Below, one piece after another: positions 11,398-23,590 of a stretch of 64,000 nucleotides of DNA. Position 1 is the first letter of the stretch; the number at the start of each line of letters is the position of its first letter. Source of the DNA: Ptiloglossa arizonensis. Taxonomy: Eukaryota; Arthropoda; Insecta; Hymenoptera; Colletidae. The notes under the pieces are model-generated. The model saw only the letters and a program-made list of their open reading frames with translations, was not told where the DNA came from and ran no database searches. The DNA lies in NCBI RefSeq assembly GCF_051014685.1, contig NC_135050.1, positions 2,271,001 through 2,335,000 on the forward strand, in the 5' to 3' direction. A program made the position numbers and the translations under genes.

Positions 11398-12720
11398 CCA
11401 AAAATTTCGATTCTTCATGTATTAATCAAATGTTAAATTGATATATCTCATAGACAATTATTACTTTCCATGTTTTAAAACTTTAAGAAACATCTCTTTA
11501 CTTTGAAGTTCGATCAAAATCAATTGCTAGAGGCGAATCAATCATTTTTAATGCATAAATAAGATGCACATTGTTCGATCAATATAGGGAACATGCGTAA
11601 ATGTTAATAACAATCGCTGAAATGAACAAACATTCACCGAAACCATTCGCCCTCGAAGATTTCGCAATATCTTGATGTTTGTTTATCATAATTATTAACA
11701 ACCGTCGTAGGATCATACATTAGACAATTATTAACAATGTCCTAGTATAAATAATGGCTTAAAATATCATTTCGTTGAAATATTCCTTGTTCGCGAAGGA
11801 ATTTTTCCTTGAGATCCAACTGACATTCTCAAGGCTACACGTATCGATTATCGATTCACAAGTATTTATCGCGGTGATTTTTCTATCTAAAAAAGCGATT
11901 AATTGAATTTTGGCACTTTTGTGTAAAAAATACCACTTCTACGCGTATTGTGTAAATTATAAGAATTAAACAAATGTTAAATTAATGTATCTAATGAACA
12001 ATTGTCACTTGCCGTGCTTTAAAACTTTACGAAACACGTTTTAACGTGGAGTCTCGATCAAAATCAATTTCGATAAGTTTCTTAATTAATTGCAATACAT
12101 AAATAAGATGCACATTGTTCGATCGATATAGGGAACATGCGTAAATGTTAATAACAATCGCTGAAATGAACAAACATTCACTGAAACCGTTCGCCTTCGC
12201 AGACTTCGCAATATCTTGACATTTATTTATCATAATTATTAACAACCGTCGTTGGACCGTAGATTAAACAATTTTTGACAATGTTTCGGTATAAAAAGCC
12301 ATCAATTTCTTGAAATATTTGGTTAGATCGAACAAATACGATCGAAGAAGCCGTGGGATAAAATAAATGAATATTTCTCTACATATCGGAATTATAGTTT
12401 GTATGTATGCAAATATATTCTGAACCCGCAATTACAAATCCCTGTAACGTGGTAATTACATGGGTTGCCATCTATTGAAGAAAGGGTTAAACTACACTTA
12501 AGGGGTGAAAACACCTGGCGGAGAAACGCTCAAGTTTGTCGAGGAATTGTTCTCATTTCCACGAATAGATAGCGCCACGAGCATTATTTACCGACATTAC
12601 AGATAAGTATTTCCATTTGTATCATATTCCCTACCGTGCGATAAAATAAATAAATACTTTTGTACAAACTTTTGTATGTTTCATCTTTCGAATAAATGTA
12701 AAATTAAACCTTCCACGGTA
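11398..12720. repeat. AT-rich spacer between blocks A and B (two ~543-bp modules plus left-flank end)
   Basis: Two tandem modules start near 11,428 and 11,972, about 543 bp apart, each with AAATGTTAAATT, then AACAATGTCC or AACAATGTTT phrases and a TATAAATAATGG or TATAAAAAGCC tail. The first 1.2 kb is nearly identical to 45,600-46,800. From about 12,230 onward it matches the end of the left flank (6,280-6,770), including the CACCTGGCGGAGAAACGCTC motif. No gene is seen; the short ORF at 12,027-12,245 recurs with the DNA at 46,226 and has no known domain. Confidence 0.85.
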
Positions 12721-13446
12721 AATTTTGTTCTTGAATTTATTAATGTTTCTAGGACGATTTATTTCCGTATACAGAGTGCTACAGTTGGGAAATTTGTGTA
12801 CATAATAATTATTGAGTATAAAATAATTTTTCTTTTATAAGAGGTTAATATATTAAATAAGGAAGAAGAGTTAACCTTTATTATTTTAAATATGAAAATT
12901 AAAATTAAAGAAATTATTGTATATAAAATGAAATATGTTAAAAATGTATTTTTGTCAATTAGTAATAAAATAACTATAATAGATGTTTGTATAACAGTTG
13001 AATATCCTATAATTATTATGATTGATTTTTTTGTTTAAGCAAATGATAGGGGCAATAATTACATTAATTAGGCAAATAAAATAAATTTCATTATTAAATT
13101 TTAATATGAGTTCTATAATAATTATAGGGATCAATATTATTAAAGTTATTATAAAGAATCGATTAATTCAATTTAATGAATAAATTAAAGAAATGAATAG
13201 AACATTTAAAGAGTACATCCCAATTTTTAAGATAAGTGAAAAAAAATTATTATTAGAAATAAATAATTAGATTTATTTGCGATTCTGTGTAAATTATTAT
13301 ATATAGTAAATAGTATAAATAAAATTCTTCTGGAGGCTAAAAAGATTAAAAAATGTATTAAATATGTATTTAGAGTATTAGTGTCTAATTTAACTATAGA
13401 TCAAATGATTTATAATAGAAATTATAAATATTATAATCATTTAATC
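12721..13446 (-). pseudogene. ND2: ND2 fragment, antisense, left border of satellite B
   Basis: Near-identical to 6,771-7,496, including the shared frameshift, with a handful of substitutions (for example CAGTTGAATATCC for CAGATGAATATCC) and a short deletion in an A-run near 13,245. It ends at the satellite edge at 13,446. Confidence 0.82.
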
Positions 13447-16400
13447 GAAACGGAGAAACGGAGAAACGGAGAAACGATGAAACTAAGGAAGAAACGGAGA
13501 AACGAAGAAAGAAACGGAGAAATGAAGAAAGAAACGAAGAAACGAAGAAAGAAACGGAGAAACGAAGAAAAAACCGAGAAACGGAGAAACGATGAAACAA
13601 ACAGAGAAACGAACAAAGAAACGCAGAAACGAAGAATGAAACGGAGAAACGGAGAAATGAAGAAAGAAACGGAGAAACAAAGAAAGAAACGGAGAAACGA
13701 ACAAAGAAACGCAGAAACGAAGAATGAAACGGAGAAACGAAGAAATAAGCGGAGAAATGAAGAAAGAAACGGAGAAACAAAGAAAGAAACGGAGAAAACG
13801 AACAAAGAAACGGAGAAACGGAGAAAGAAACGGAGAAACCAAGAATGAAACGGCGAAACGAAGAAAGAAACGGAGAAATAAATGGAGAAACGAAGATATA
13901 TACGGAGAAACGAAGAAAGAAACGGAAAAACGAAGAAGCAATGAAAGAAACGGAAAAACGAAGAAAGAAACGGAGAAACGGAGAAATAAATGGTGAAACG
14001 AAAAAATAAACGGAGAAACGATGAAAGAAACGGAGAAACGAAGAAAGAAACGGAGAAACGAAGAAAGAAACGGAGTAACCAAGAAAGAAACGAAGAAACG
14101 AAGAAAGAAACGGATAATCGGAGAAATAAATGGAGAAACGAAGAAATAAACCGAGAAGCGGAGAAAGAAACGGAGAAACGAACAAAGAATCGGAGATACG
14201 AACAAAGAAACGGAGAAACGAGCAACGAAACGGAGAAACGGAGAAAGAAACGGAGAAACGGAGAAAGAAACGGAGAAACCAAGAATGAAACGGAGAAACG
14301 AAGAAAGAAACGGAGAAACGAAGAAACGAAGAAACGAAGAAAGAAACGGAGGAACGAAGAAAGAAACGGAGAATCGGAGAAATAAATGGAGAAACGAAGA
14401 AACGAACGGAGAAACGAAGAAATAAATGGAGAAACGAAGAAATAAATGGAGAAACGAAGAAATAAACGGAGAAACGAAGAAAGAGACGGAGAACCGAAGA
14501 AAGAAACGGAGAAACGAACAAAGAATCGGAGAAACGAGCAAAGAAACGGAGTAACGAAGAAAGAAACGGAGAAACGCAGAAATAAATGGAGAAACGAAGA
14601 AATAAACGGAGAAACGAAGAAAGAAACGGAGAAACGAAGAAAGAAACGGAGAAACGAAGAAAGAAACGGCGATACGAAGAAAGAAACGGAGAAACGAAGA
14701 AAGAAACGGAGAAACGAACAAAGAAACGGAGAAACGGAGAAAGAAACGGAGAAACCAAGAATGAAACGGAGAAAGGAAGAAAGAAACGGAGAAATAAATG
14801 GAGAAACGAAGATATAAACGGAGAAACGAAGAAAGAAACGGAAAAACGAAGAAGTAATGAAAGAAACGGAAAAACGAAGAAAGAAACGGAGAAACGGAGA
14901 AATAAATGGTGAAACGAAAAAATAAACGGAGAAACGATGAAAGAAACGGAGAAACGAAGAAAGAAACGGAGAAACGAAGAAACGAAGAAACGAAGAAAGA
15001 AACGGAGGAACGAAGAAAGAAACGGAGAATCGGAGAAATAAATGGAGAAACGAAGAAACGAACGGAGAAACGAAGAAATAAATGGAGAAACGAAGAAATA
15101 AATGGAGAAACGAAGAAATAAACGGAGAAACGAAGAAAGAGACGGAGAACCGAAGAAAGAAACGGAGAAACGAAGAAAGAAACCGAGTAACGAAGAAAGA
15201 AACGAAGAAACGAAGAAAGAAACGAAGAAACGAAGAAAGAAATGGAGAAACGAAGAAAGAAACGGAGAATCGAAGAAAGAAACGGAGAAACGAACAAAGG
15301 AACGGAGAAAGGAACAAAGAAACGGAGAAACGGAGAAACGGAGAAATAAATGGAGAAACGAAGAAATAAACGGAGAAATGAACAATGAAACGGAAAAACG
15401 AAGAAAGAAACGGAGAAACGAAGAAAGAAACGGAGAAACGAAGAAAGAAACGGAGATACGAAGAAAGAAACGGAGAAACGAACAAAGGAACGGAGAAACG
15501 AAGAAAGAAACGGAGAAACGGAGAAATAAATGGAGAAACGAAGAAATAAACGGAGAAGCGAAGAAAGAAACGGAGAAACAAAGAAAGAAACGGAGAAACG
15601 AACAAAGAAACGGAGAAACGAACAAAGAAACTGAGAAACGTTTCTCCGTTTCTCGGTTTCCCCGTTTCTCCGTTTCTCGGTTTCTCCGTCTCTCGGTTTC
15701 TCCGTTTCTCCGTTTCTCGGTTTCTCCGTTTCCCCGTTTCTCGGTTTCTCCGTTTCTCCGTTTCTCCGCTTCTCGGTTTCTCCGTTTCACGGTTACTCCG
15801 TTTCTCGGTTTCTCGGTTTCTCGGTTTCTCCGTTTCTCCGTTTCTCCGTTTCTCGGTTTCTCCGATTCTCCGTATCTCCGTTTCTCCGTTTCACGGTTTC
15901 TCCGTTTCTCCGTTTCTCGGTTTCTCCGTTTCTCCGTTTCTCCGTTTCTCGGTTTCTCCGCTTCTCGGTTTCTCCGTTTCTCCGTTTCTCGGTTTCTCCG
16001 ATTCTCCGTTTCTCCGTTTCTCCGTTTCTCCGTTTCTCCGTTTCTCCGTTTCTCCGTTTCTCCGTTTCTCCGTTTCTCCGTTTCTCTGTTTCGGGGTTTC
16101 GAGGTTTCTCTGTTTCTCTGTTTCTCCGTTTCTCCGTATCACCGTTTCTCCGTTTCTCGGATTCTCCGTTTCTCCGTCTCTCGGTTTCTCCGTTTCTCGG
16201 TTTCTCCGTTACTCCGTTTCTCGGTTTTTCCGTATCTCCGTTTCTCCGTTTCACCGTTTTTTGTTCGTTTCTCCATTTATTTCTCCGATTCTCCGTTTCT
16301 TTCTTCGTTTTTCCGTTTGTTTCTTCGTTTCTCCATTTATATCTTCGTTTCTCCGTTTCTTTCTTCGTTTCTCCGTTTCTTTGATCGTTTCTCCATTTCT

Positions 16401-19400
16401 TTGTTCCTTCGCCATTCATTTCTTCGTTTCGCCGTTTCTTCGTCCGTTTCTCCGTTTCTTTGTTCGTTTCTCCGTTTCTTTGTTCGTTTCTCCGTTTCTT
16501 TGTTCGTTTCTCCGTTTCTTTGTTCGTTTCACCGTTTCTTTCATCGTTTCTCCGTTTCTTGTTCGTTTCTCCGTTTCTTTGTTCGTTTCTCCGTTTCTTT
16601 CTTCGTTTCTCCATATATTTCTTCGTTTCTCCGATTCTTTCCTCGTTTCTCCGTTTCTTTCTTCGTTTCTCCATATATTCCTTCGTTTCTCCGTTTCCTT
16701 GTTCGTTTCTCCTTTTCTTTGTTCGTTTCTCCGTTTGTTTCTTCGTTTCTCCATTTATTTCTCCGATTCTCCGTTTCTTTCTTCGTTTCTCCGTTTCTTT
16801 CTTCGTTTCTTCGTTTCTTTCTTCGTTTCTCCGTTTCTTTCATCGTTTCTCCGTTTCTTTCATCGTTTCTCCGTTTCTTGTTCGTTTCTCCGTTTCTTTC
16901 TTCGTTTCTCCGTTTCTTTTTCGTTTCTCCGTTTGTTTCTTCGTTTCTCCATTTATTTCTCCGATTCTCCGTTTCTTTCTTCGTTTCTCCGTTTCTTTCT
17001 TCGTTTCTTCGTTTCTTTCTTCGTTTCTCCGTTTCTTTCATCGTTTCTCCGTTTCTTTGCTCGTTTCTCCGTTCCTTTCTTCGTTTCTCCGTTTATTTCT
17101 CCGATTCTCCATTTCTTTCGTCGTTTCTCCGTTTCTTTCTTCGTTTCTCCGTTTCTTTGATCGTTTCTCCGTTTCTTGTTCGTTTCTCCGTTTCTTTGCT
17201 CGTTCCTCCGTTTCTTTCTTCGTTTCTCCATATATTTCTTCGTTTCTTCGTTTCTTTCTTCGTTTCTCCGTTTCTTGTTCGTTTCTCCGTTTCTTTGTTC
17301 GTTTCTCCGTTTCTTTCTTCGTTTCTCCGTTTCTTTCTTCGTTTCTCCGTTTCTTTCTTCGTTTCTCCGTTTCTTTCTTCGTTTCTTCGTTTCTTTCTTC
17401 GTTTCTCCGTTTCTTTCTTCGTTTCTCCGTTTGTTTCTTCGTTTCTCCATTTATATCTTCGTTTCTCCGTTTCTTTCTTCGTTTCTCCGTTTCTTTGATC
17501 GTTTCTCCATTTCTTTGTTCCTTTCCCCATTCATTTCTTCGTTTCGCCGAAACGAACAAAGAAACGGAGAAACGAACAAAGAAACCGAGAAACGAAGAAA
17601 GAAACGGAGAAACGAAGAAAGGAACGGAGAAACGAAGAAAGAAACGGAGAAACGATGAAAGAAACGGAGAAACGAAGAAAGAAACGGAGAAACGAAGAAA
17701 GAAACGGGGAAACGGAGAAATAAATATAGAAACGGAGGAACAAACGGAGAAACGAACAAAGAAACGGAGAAACGGAGAAATAAATGGAGAAACGAAGAAA
17801 GAAACGGAGTAACGAAGAAAGAAACGAAGAAACGAAGAAAGAAACGGAGAAATAAATGGAGAAACGAAGATATAAGCGGAGAAACGAAGAAAGAAACGGA
17901 GAAACGAAGAAACGATGAAAGAAACGGAGAAACGAAGAAAGAAACGGAGAAACGAAGAAAGAAACGGAGAAACGAAGAAAGAAACGGAGAAACGGAGAAA
18001 TAAAATAGAGAAACGAAGAAACAAACGGAGAAACGAACAAAGAAACGGAGAAGCGAACAAAGAAACGGAGAAACGGAGAAATAAATGGAGAAACGAAGAA
18101 AGAAACGGAGAAACGGAGAAATAATTGGAGAAACGAAGAAATAAACTGAGAAACGAACAAAGAAACGGAGAAACGAAGAAAGAAACGGAGAAACGAACAA
18201 AGAAACTGAGAAACGAAGAAAGAAACGGAGAAACGAAGAAAGAAACGGAGAAACGGTGAAATAAATAGAGAAACGAAGAAACAAACGGAGAAACGAACAA
18301 AGAAACGGAGAAACGAAGAAACAAACGGAGAAACGAACAAAGAAACGGAGAAACGAAGAAAGAAACGGAGAAACGGAGAAATAAATGGAGAAACGAAGAT
18401 ATAAACGGAGAAACGAACAAAGAAACGGATTAACGAAGAAAGAAACGGAGAAACGGAGAAATAAATGGAGAAACGAAGAAATAAACGGAGAAACGAAGAA
18501 AGAAACGGAGAAACGAAGAAAGAAACGGAGAAACGATGAAAGAAACGGCGATACGAAGAAAGAAACGGAGAAACGAAGAAAGAAACGGAGAAACGAACAA
18601 AGAAACGGAGAAACGGAGAAAGAAACGGAGAAACCAAGAATGAAACGGAGAAACGAAGAAAGAAACGGAGAAATAAATGGAGAAACGAAGATATAAACGG
18701 AGAAACGAAGAAAGAAACGGAAAAACGAAGAAATAAATGGAGAACCGAAGAAAGAAACGGAGAAACGAAGAAAGAAACCGAGTAACGAAGAAAGAAACGA
18801 AGAAACGAAGAAAGAAACGAAGAAACGAAGAAAGAAACGGAGAAAAGAAGAAAGAAAGGGAGAATCGAAGAAAGAAACGGAGAAACGAACAAAGGAACGG
18901 AGAAAGGAACAAAGAAACGGAGAAACGGAGAAACGGAGAAATAATTGGAGAAACGAAGAAATAAACGGAGAAATGAACAATGAAACGGAGAAACGAACAA
19001 AGGAACGGAGAAAGGAACAAAGAAACGGAGAAACGGAGAAACGGAGAAATAAATGGAGAAACGAAGAAATAAACGGAGAAACGAACAAAGAAACGCAGAA
19101 ACGAAGAATGAAACGGAGAAACGAAGAAATAAACGGAGAAAAGAAGAAAGAAACGGAGAAACAAAGAAAGAAACGGAGAAACGAACAAAGAAACGCAGAA
19201 ACGAAGAATGAAACGGAGAAACGAAGAAATAAACGGAGAAATGAAGAAAGAAACGGAGACACAAAGAAAGAAACGGAGAAACGAACAAAGAAACCGGGAA
19301 ACGGAGAAAGAAACGGAGAAACCAAGAATGAAACGGAGAAACGAAGAAAGAAACGGAGAAATAAATGGAGAAACGAAGATATAAACGGAGAAACGAAGAA

Positions 19401-21041
19401 AGAAACGGAAAAACGAAGAAGCAATGAAAGAAACGGAAAAACGAAGAAAGAAACGGAGAAACGGAGAAATAAATGGTGAAACGAAAAAATAAACGGAGAA
19501 ACGATGAAGAAACGGAGAAACGAAGAAAGAAACGGAGAAACGAAGAAAGAAACGGAGTAACCAAGAAAGAAACGAAGAAACGAAGAAAGAAACGGAGAAT
19601 CGGAGAAATAAATGGAGAAACGAAGAAATAAACCGAGAAGCGGGGAAAGAAACGGAGAAACGAACAAAGAAACGGTGAAACGAAAGAAGAAACGGAGAAA
19701 CGAACAAAGAAACGGAGAAACGAAGAAAGAAACGGAGAAACGAAGAAAGAAACGGAGAAACGGAGAAATAAATGGAGAAACGAAGAAATAAACGGAGAAA
19801 CGAAGAAAGAAACGGAGAAACGAACAAAGAATCGGAGAAACGAACAAAGAAACGGAGAAACGAGCAAAGAAACGGAGTAACGAAGAAAGAAACGGAGAAA
19901 TAAATGGAGAAACGAAGAAATAAACGGAGAAACGAAGAAAGAAACGGAGAAACGAAGAAAGAAACGGAGAAACGAAGAAAGAAACGGCGATACGAAGAAA
20001 GAAACGGAGAAACGAAGAAAGAAACGGAGAAACGAACAAAGAAACGGAGAAACGGAGAAAGAAACGGAGAAACCAAGAATGAAACGGAGAAACGAAGAAA
20101 GAAACGTAGAAATAAATGGAGAAACGAAGATATAAACGGAGAAACGAAGAAAGAAACGGAAAAACGAAGAAGCAATGAAAGAAACGGAAAAACGAAGAAA
20201 GAAACGGAGAAACGAAGAAAGAAACGGAGAAACGAAGAAAGAAACGGAGATACGAAGAAAGAAACGGAGAAACGAACAAAGGAACGGAGAAACGAAGAAA
20301 GAAACGGAGAAACGGAGAAATAAATGGAGAAACGAAGAAATAAACGGAGAAACGAAGAAAGAAACGGAGAAACAAAGAAAGAAACGGAGAAACGAACAAA
20401 GAAACGGAGAAACGAACAAAGAAACTGAGAAACGTTTCTCCGTTTCTCGGTTTCCCCGTTTCTCCGTTTCTCGGTTTCTCCGTTTCTCGGTTTCTCCGTT
20501 TCTCCGTTTCTCGGTTTCTCCGTTTCCCCGTTTCTCCGTTTCTCCGCTTCTCGGTTTCTCCGTTTCACGGTTACTCCGTTTCTCGGTTTCTCGGTTACTC
20601 CGTTTCTCCGTTTCTCCGTTTCTCCGTTTCTCGGTTTCTCCGATTCTCCGTATCTCCGTTTCTCCGTTTCACGGTTTCTCCGTTTCTCCGTTTCTCGGTT
20701 TCTCCGTTTCTCCGTTTCTCCGTTTCTCGGTTTCTCCGCTTCTCGGTTTCTCCGTTTCTCCGTTTCTCGGTTTCTCGATTCTCCGTTTCTCCGTTTCTCC
20801 GTTTCTCCGTTTCTCCGTTTCTCCGTTTCTCTGTTTCGAGGTTTCGAGGTTTCGAGGTTTCGAGGTTTCTCCGTTTCTCCGTTTCTCCGTTTCTCGGTTT
20901 CTCCGTTTCTCCGTTTCTCCGTTTCTCCGTTTCTCCGTATCACCGTTTCTCCGTTTCTCGGATTCTCCGTTCCTCCGTCTCTCGGTTTCTCCGTTTCTCC
21001 GTTTCTCGGTTTTTCTGTATCTCCGTTTCTCCGTTTCACCG

Positions 21042-22833
21042 TTTTTTGTTCGTTTCTCCATTTATTTCTCCGATTCTCCGTTTCTTTCTTCGTTTCTCCG
21101 TTTCTTTCTTCGTTTCTTCGAATCTTTCTTCGTTTCTCCGTTTCTTTCATCGTTTCTCCGTTTCTTTGCTCGTTTCTCCGTTCCTTTCTTCGTTTCTCCG
21201 TTTATTTCTTCGTTTCTCCGTTTCTTTGATCGTTTCTCCATTTCTTTGTTCCTTCGCCATTCATTTCTTCGTTTCGCCGTTTCTTCGTCCGTTTCTCCGT
21301 TTCTTTGTTCGTTTCTCCGTTTCTTTCTTCGTTTCTTCGTTTCTTTCTTCGTTTCTCCGTTTCTTTCTTCGTTTCTCCGTTTCTTTTTCGTTTCTCCGTT
21401 TGTTTCTTCGTTTCTCCATTTATTTCTCCGATTCTCCGTTTCTTTCTTCGTTTCTCCGTTTCTTTCTTCGTTTCTCCGTTTCTTTCATCGTTTCTCCGTT
21501 TCTTTGCTCGTTTCTCCGTTCCTTTCTTCGTTTCTCCGTTTATTTCTCCGATTCTCCATTTCTTTCGTCGTTTCTCGGTTTCTTTCTTCGTTTCTCCGTT
21601 TCTTTGATCGTTTCTCCGTTTCTTGTTCGTTTCTCCGTTTCTTTGTTCGTTCCTCCGTTTCTTTCTTCGTTTCTCCATATATTTCTTCGTTTCTCCGATT
21701 CTTTCCTCGTTTCTCCGTTTCTTTCTTCGTTTCTCCATATATTTCTTCGTTTCTCCGTTTCTTTCTTCGTTTCTCCGTTTCTTTCTTCGTTTTTCCGTTT
21801 GTTTCTTCGTTTCTCCATTTATATCTTCGTTTCTCCGTTTTTTTCTTCGTTTCTCCGTTTCTTTGATCGTTTCTCCATTTCTTTGTTCCTTCGCCATTCA
21901 TTTCTTCGTTTCGCCGTTTCTTCGTCCGTTTCTCCGTTTCTTTGTTCGTTTCTCCATTTATTTCTCCGATTCTCCGTTTCTTTCTTCGTTTCTCCGTTTC
22001 TTTCTTCGTTTCTTCGAATCTTTCTTCGTTTCTCCGTTTCTTTCATCGTTTCTCCGTTTCTTTGCTCGTTTCTCCGTTCCTTTCTTCGTTTCTCCGTTTA
22101 TTTCTTCGTTTCTCCGTTTCTTTGATCGTTTCTCCATTTCTTTGTTCCTTCGCCATTCATTTCTTCGTTTCGCCGTTTCTTCGTCCGTTTCTCCGTTTCT
22201 TTGTTCGTTTCTCCGTTTCTTTCTTCGTTTCTTCGTTTCTTTCTTCGTTTCTCCGTTTCTTTCTTCGTTTCTCCGTTTCTTTTTCGTTTCTCCGTTTGTT
22301 TCTTCGTTTCTCCATTTATTTCTCCGATTCTCCGTTTCTTTCTTCGTTTCTCCGTTTCTTTCTTCGTTTCTCCGTTTCTTTCATCGTTTCTCCGTTTCTT
22401 TGCTCGTTTCTCCGTTCCTTTCTTCGTTTCTCCGTTTATTTCTCCGATTCTCCATTTCTTTCGTCGTTTCTCGGTTTCTTTCTTCGTTTCTCCGTTTCTT
22501 TGATCGTTTCTCCGTTTCTTGTTCGTTTCTCCGTTTCTTTGTTCGTTCCTCCGTTTCTTTCTTCGTTTCTCCATATATTTCTTCGTTTCTCCGATTCTTT
22601 CCTCGTTTCTCCGTTTCTTTCTTCGTTTCTCCATATATTTCTTCGTTTCTCCGTTTCTTTCTTCGTTTCTCCGTTTCTTTCTTCGTTTTTCCGTTTGTTT
22701 CTTCGTTTCTCCATTTATATCTTCGTTTCTCCGTTTTTTTCTTCGTTTCTCCGTTTCTTTGATCGTTTCTCCATTTCTTTGTTCCTTCGCCATTCATTTC
22801 TTCGTTTCGCCGTTTCTTCGTCCGTTTCTCCGT
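21042..22833. repeat. Perfect-looking 896-bp tandem duplication inside block B
   Basis: The stretch from about 21,042 to 21,937 repeats at 21,938-22,833 with an offset of 896 bp; distinctive variants (TTCTTCGAATC at ~21,115 and ~22,011, and GTTCCTTCGCCATTCATTTC at 21,248 and 22,144) and long translated frames are identical between the two. It indicates a very recent unequal exchange. Confidence 0.9.
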
Positions 22834-23140
22834 TTCTTTGTTCGTTTCTCCGTTTCTTTGTTCGTTTCTCCGTTTCTTTGTTCGTTTCTCCGTTTCTTTG
22901 TTCGTTTCTCCGTTTCTTTCATCGTTTCTCCGTTTCTTGTTCGTTTCTCCGTTTCTTTGTTCGTTTCTCCGTTTCTTTCTTCGTTTCTCCATATATTTCT
23001 TCGTTTCTCCGATTCTTTCCTCGTTTCTCCGTTTCTTTCTTCGTTTCTCCATATATTCCTTCGTTTCTCCGTTTCTTTCTTCGTTTTTCCGTTTCTTTCT
23101 TCGTTTCCCCGTTTGTTTCTTCGTTTCTCCATTTATTTCT

Positions 23141-23590
23141 CCGATTCTCCGTTTCTTTGTTCGTTTCTCCGTTTCTCCGTTTCTTTCTTCGTTTGTCCGT
23201 TTCTTCATTCGTTTCCCTGTTTGTTCCTTCGTTTCTCCATTTATTTCTCCGTTTCTCCATGTCTTTGTTCCTTTCCCCATTTATTACTCCGTTTCGCCCT
23301 TTCATTGTTCGTTTCTCCGTTTCTTTGTTCGTTTCTCCGTTTCCTTGTTCGTTTCTCCATTTCTTTGTTCGTTTCTCCGTTTGTTTCTTCGTTTCTCCAT
23401 TTATTTCTCCGATTCTCCGTTTCTTTGTTCGTTTCTCCGTTTCTCCGTTTCTTTCTTCGTTTGTCCGTTTCTTCATTCGTTTCCCTGTTTGTTCCTTCGT
23501 TTCTCCATTTATTTCTCCGTTTCTCCATGTCTTTGTTCCTTTCCCCATTTATTACTCCGTTTCGCCCTTTCATTGTTCGTTTCTCCGTTT
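23141..23590. repeat. Divergent ~260-bp direct repeat in CT arm of block B
   Basis: A variant-rich segment containing TTCATTCGTTTCCCTG, CCATGTCTTTGTTCC and CCCATTTATTACTCC occurs twice, near 23,141-23,311 and 23,401-23,581. The same variant cluster recurs in block C (40,000-40,140) and block D (58,310-58,440), showing homologous subarms across blocks. Confidence 0.8.

Noticed and set aside
15630..15650. Strand flips as sequencing foldback artefacts
   Set aside because: The two sides of each flip hold different unit types (20-mer versus 8-mer) and the same junctions recur in separate blocks, which a random foldback would not give. Long-read confirmation would settle it.
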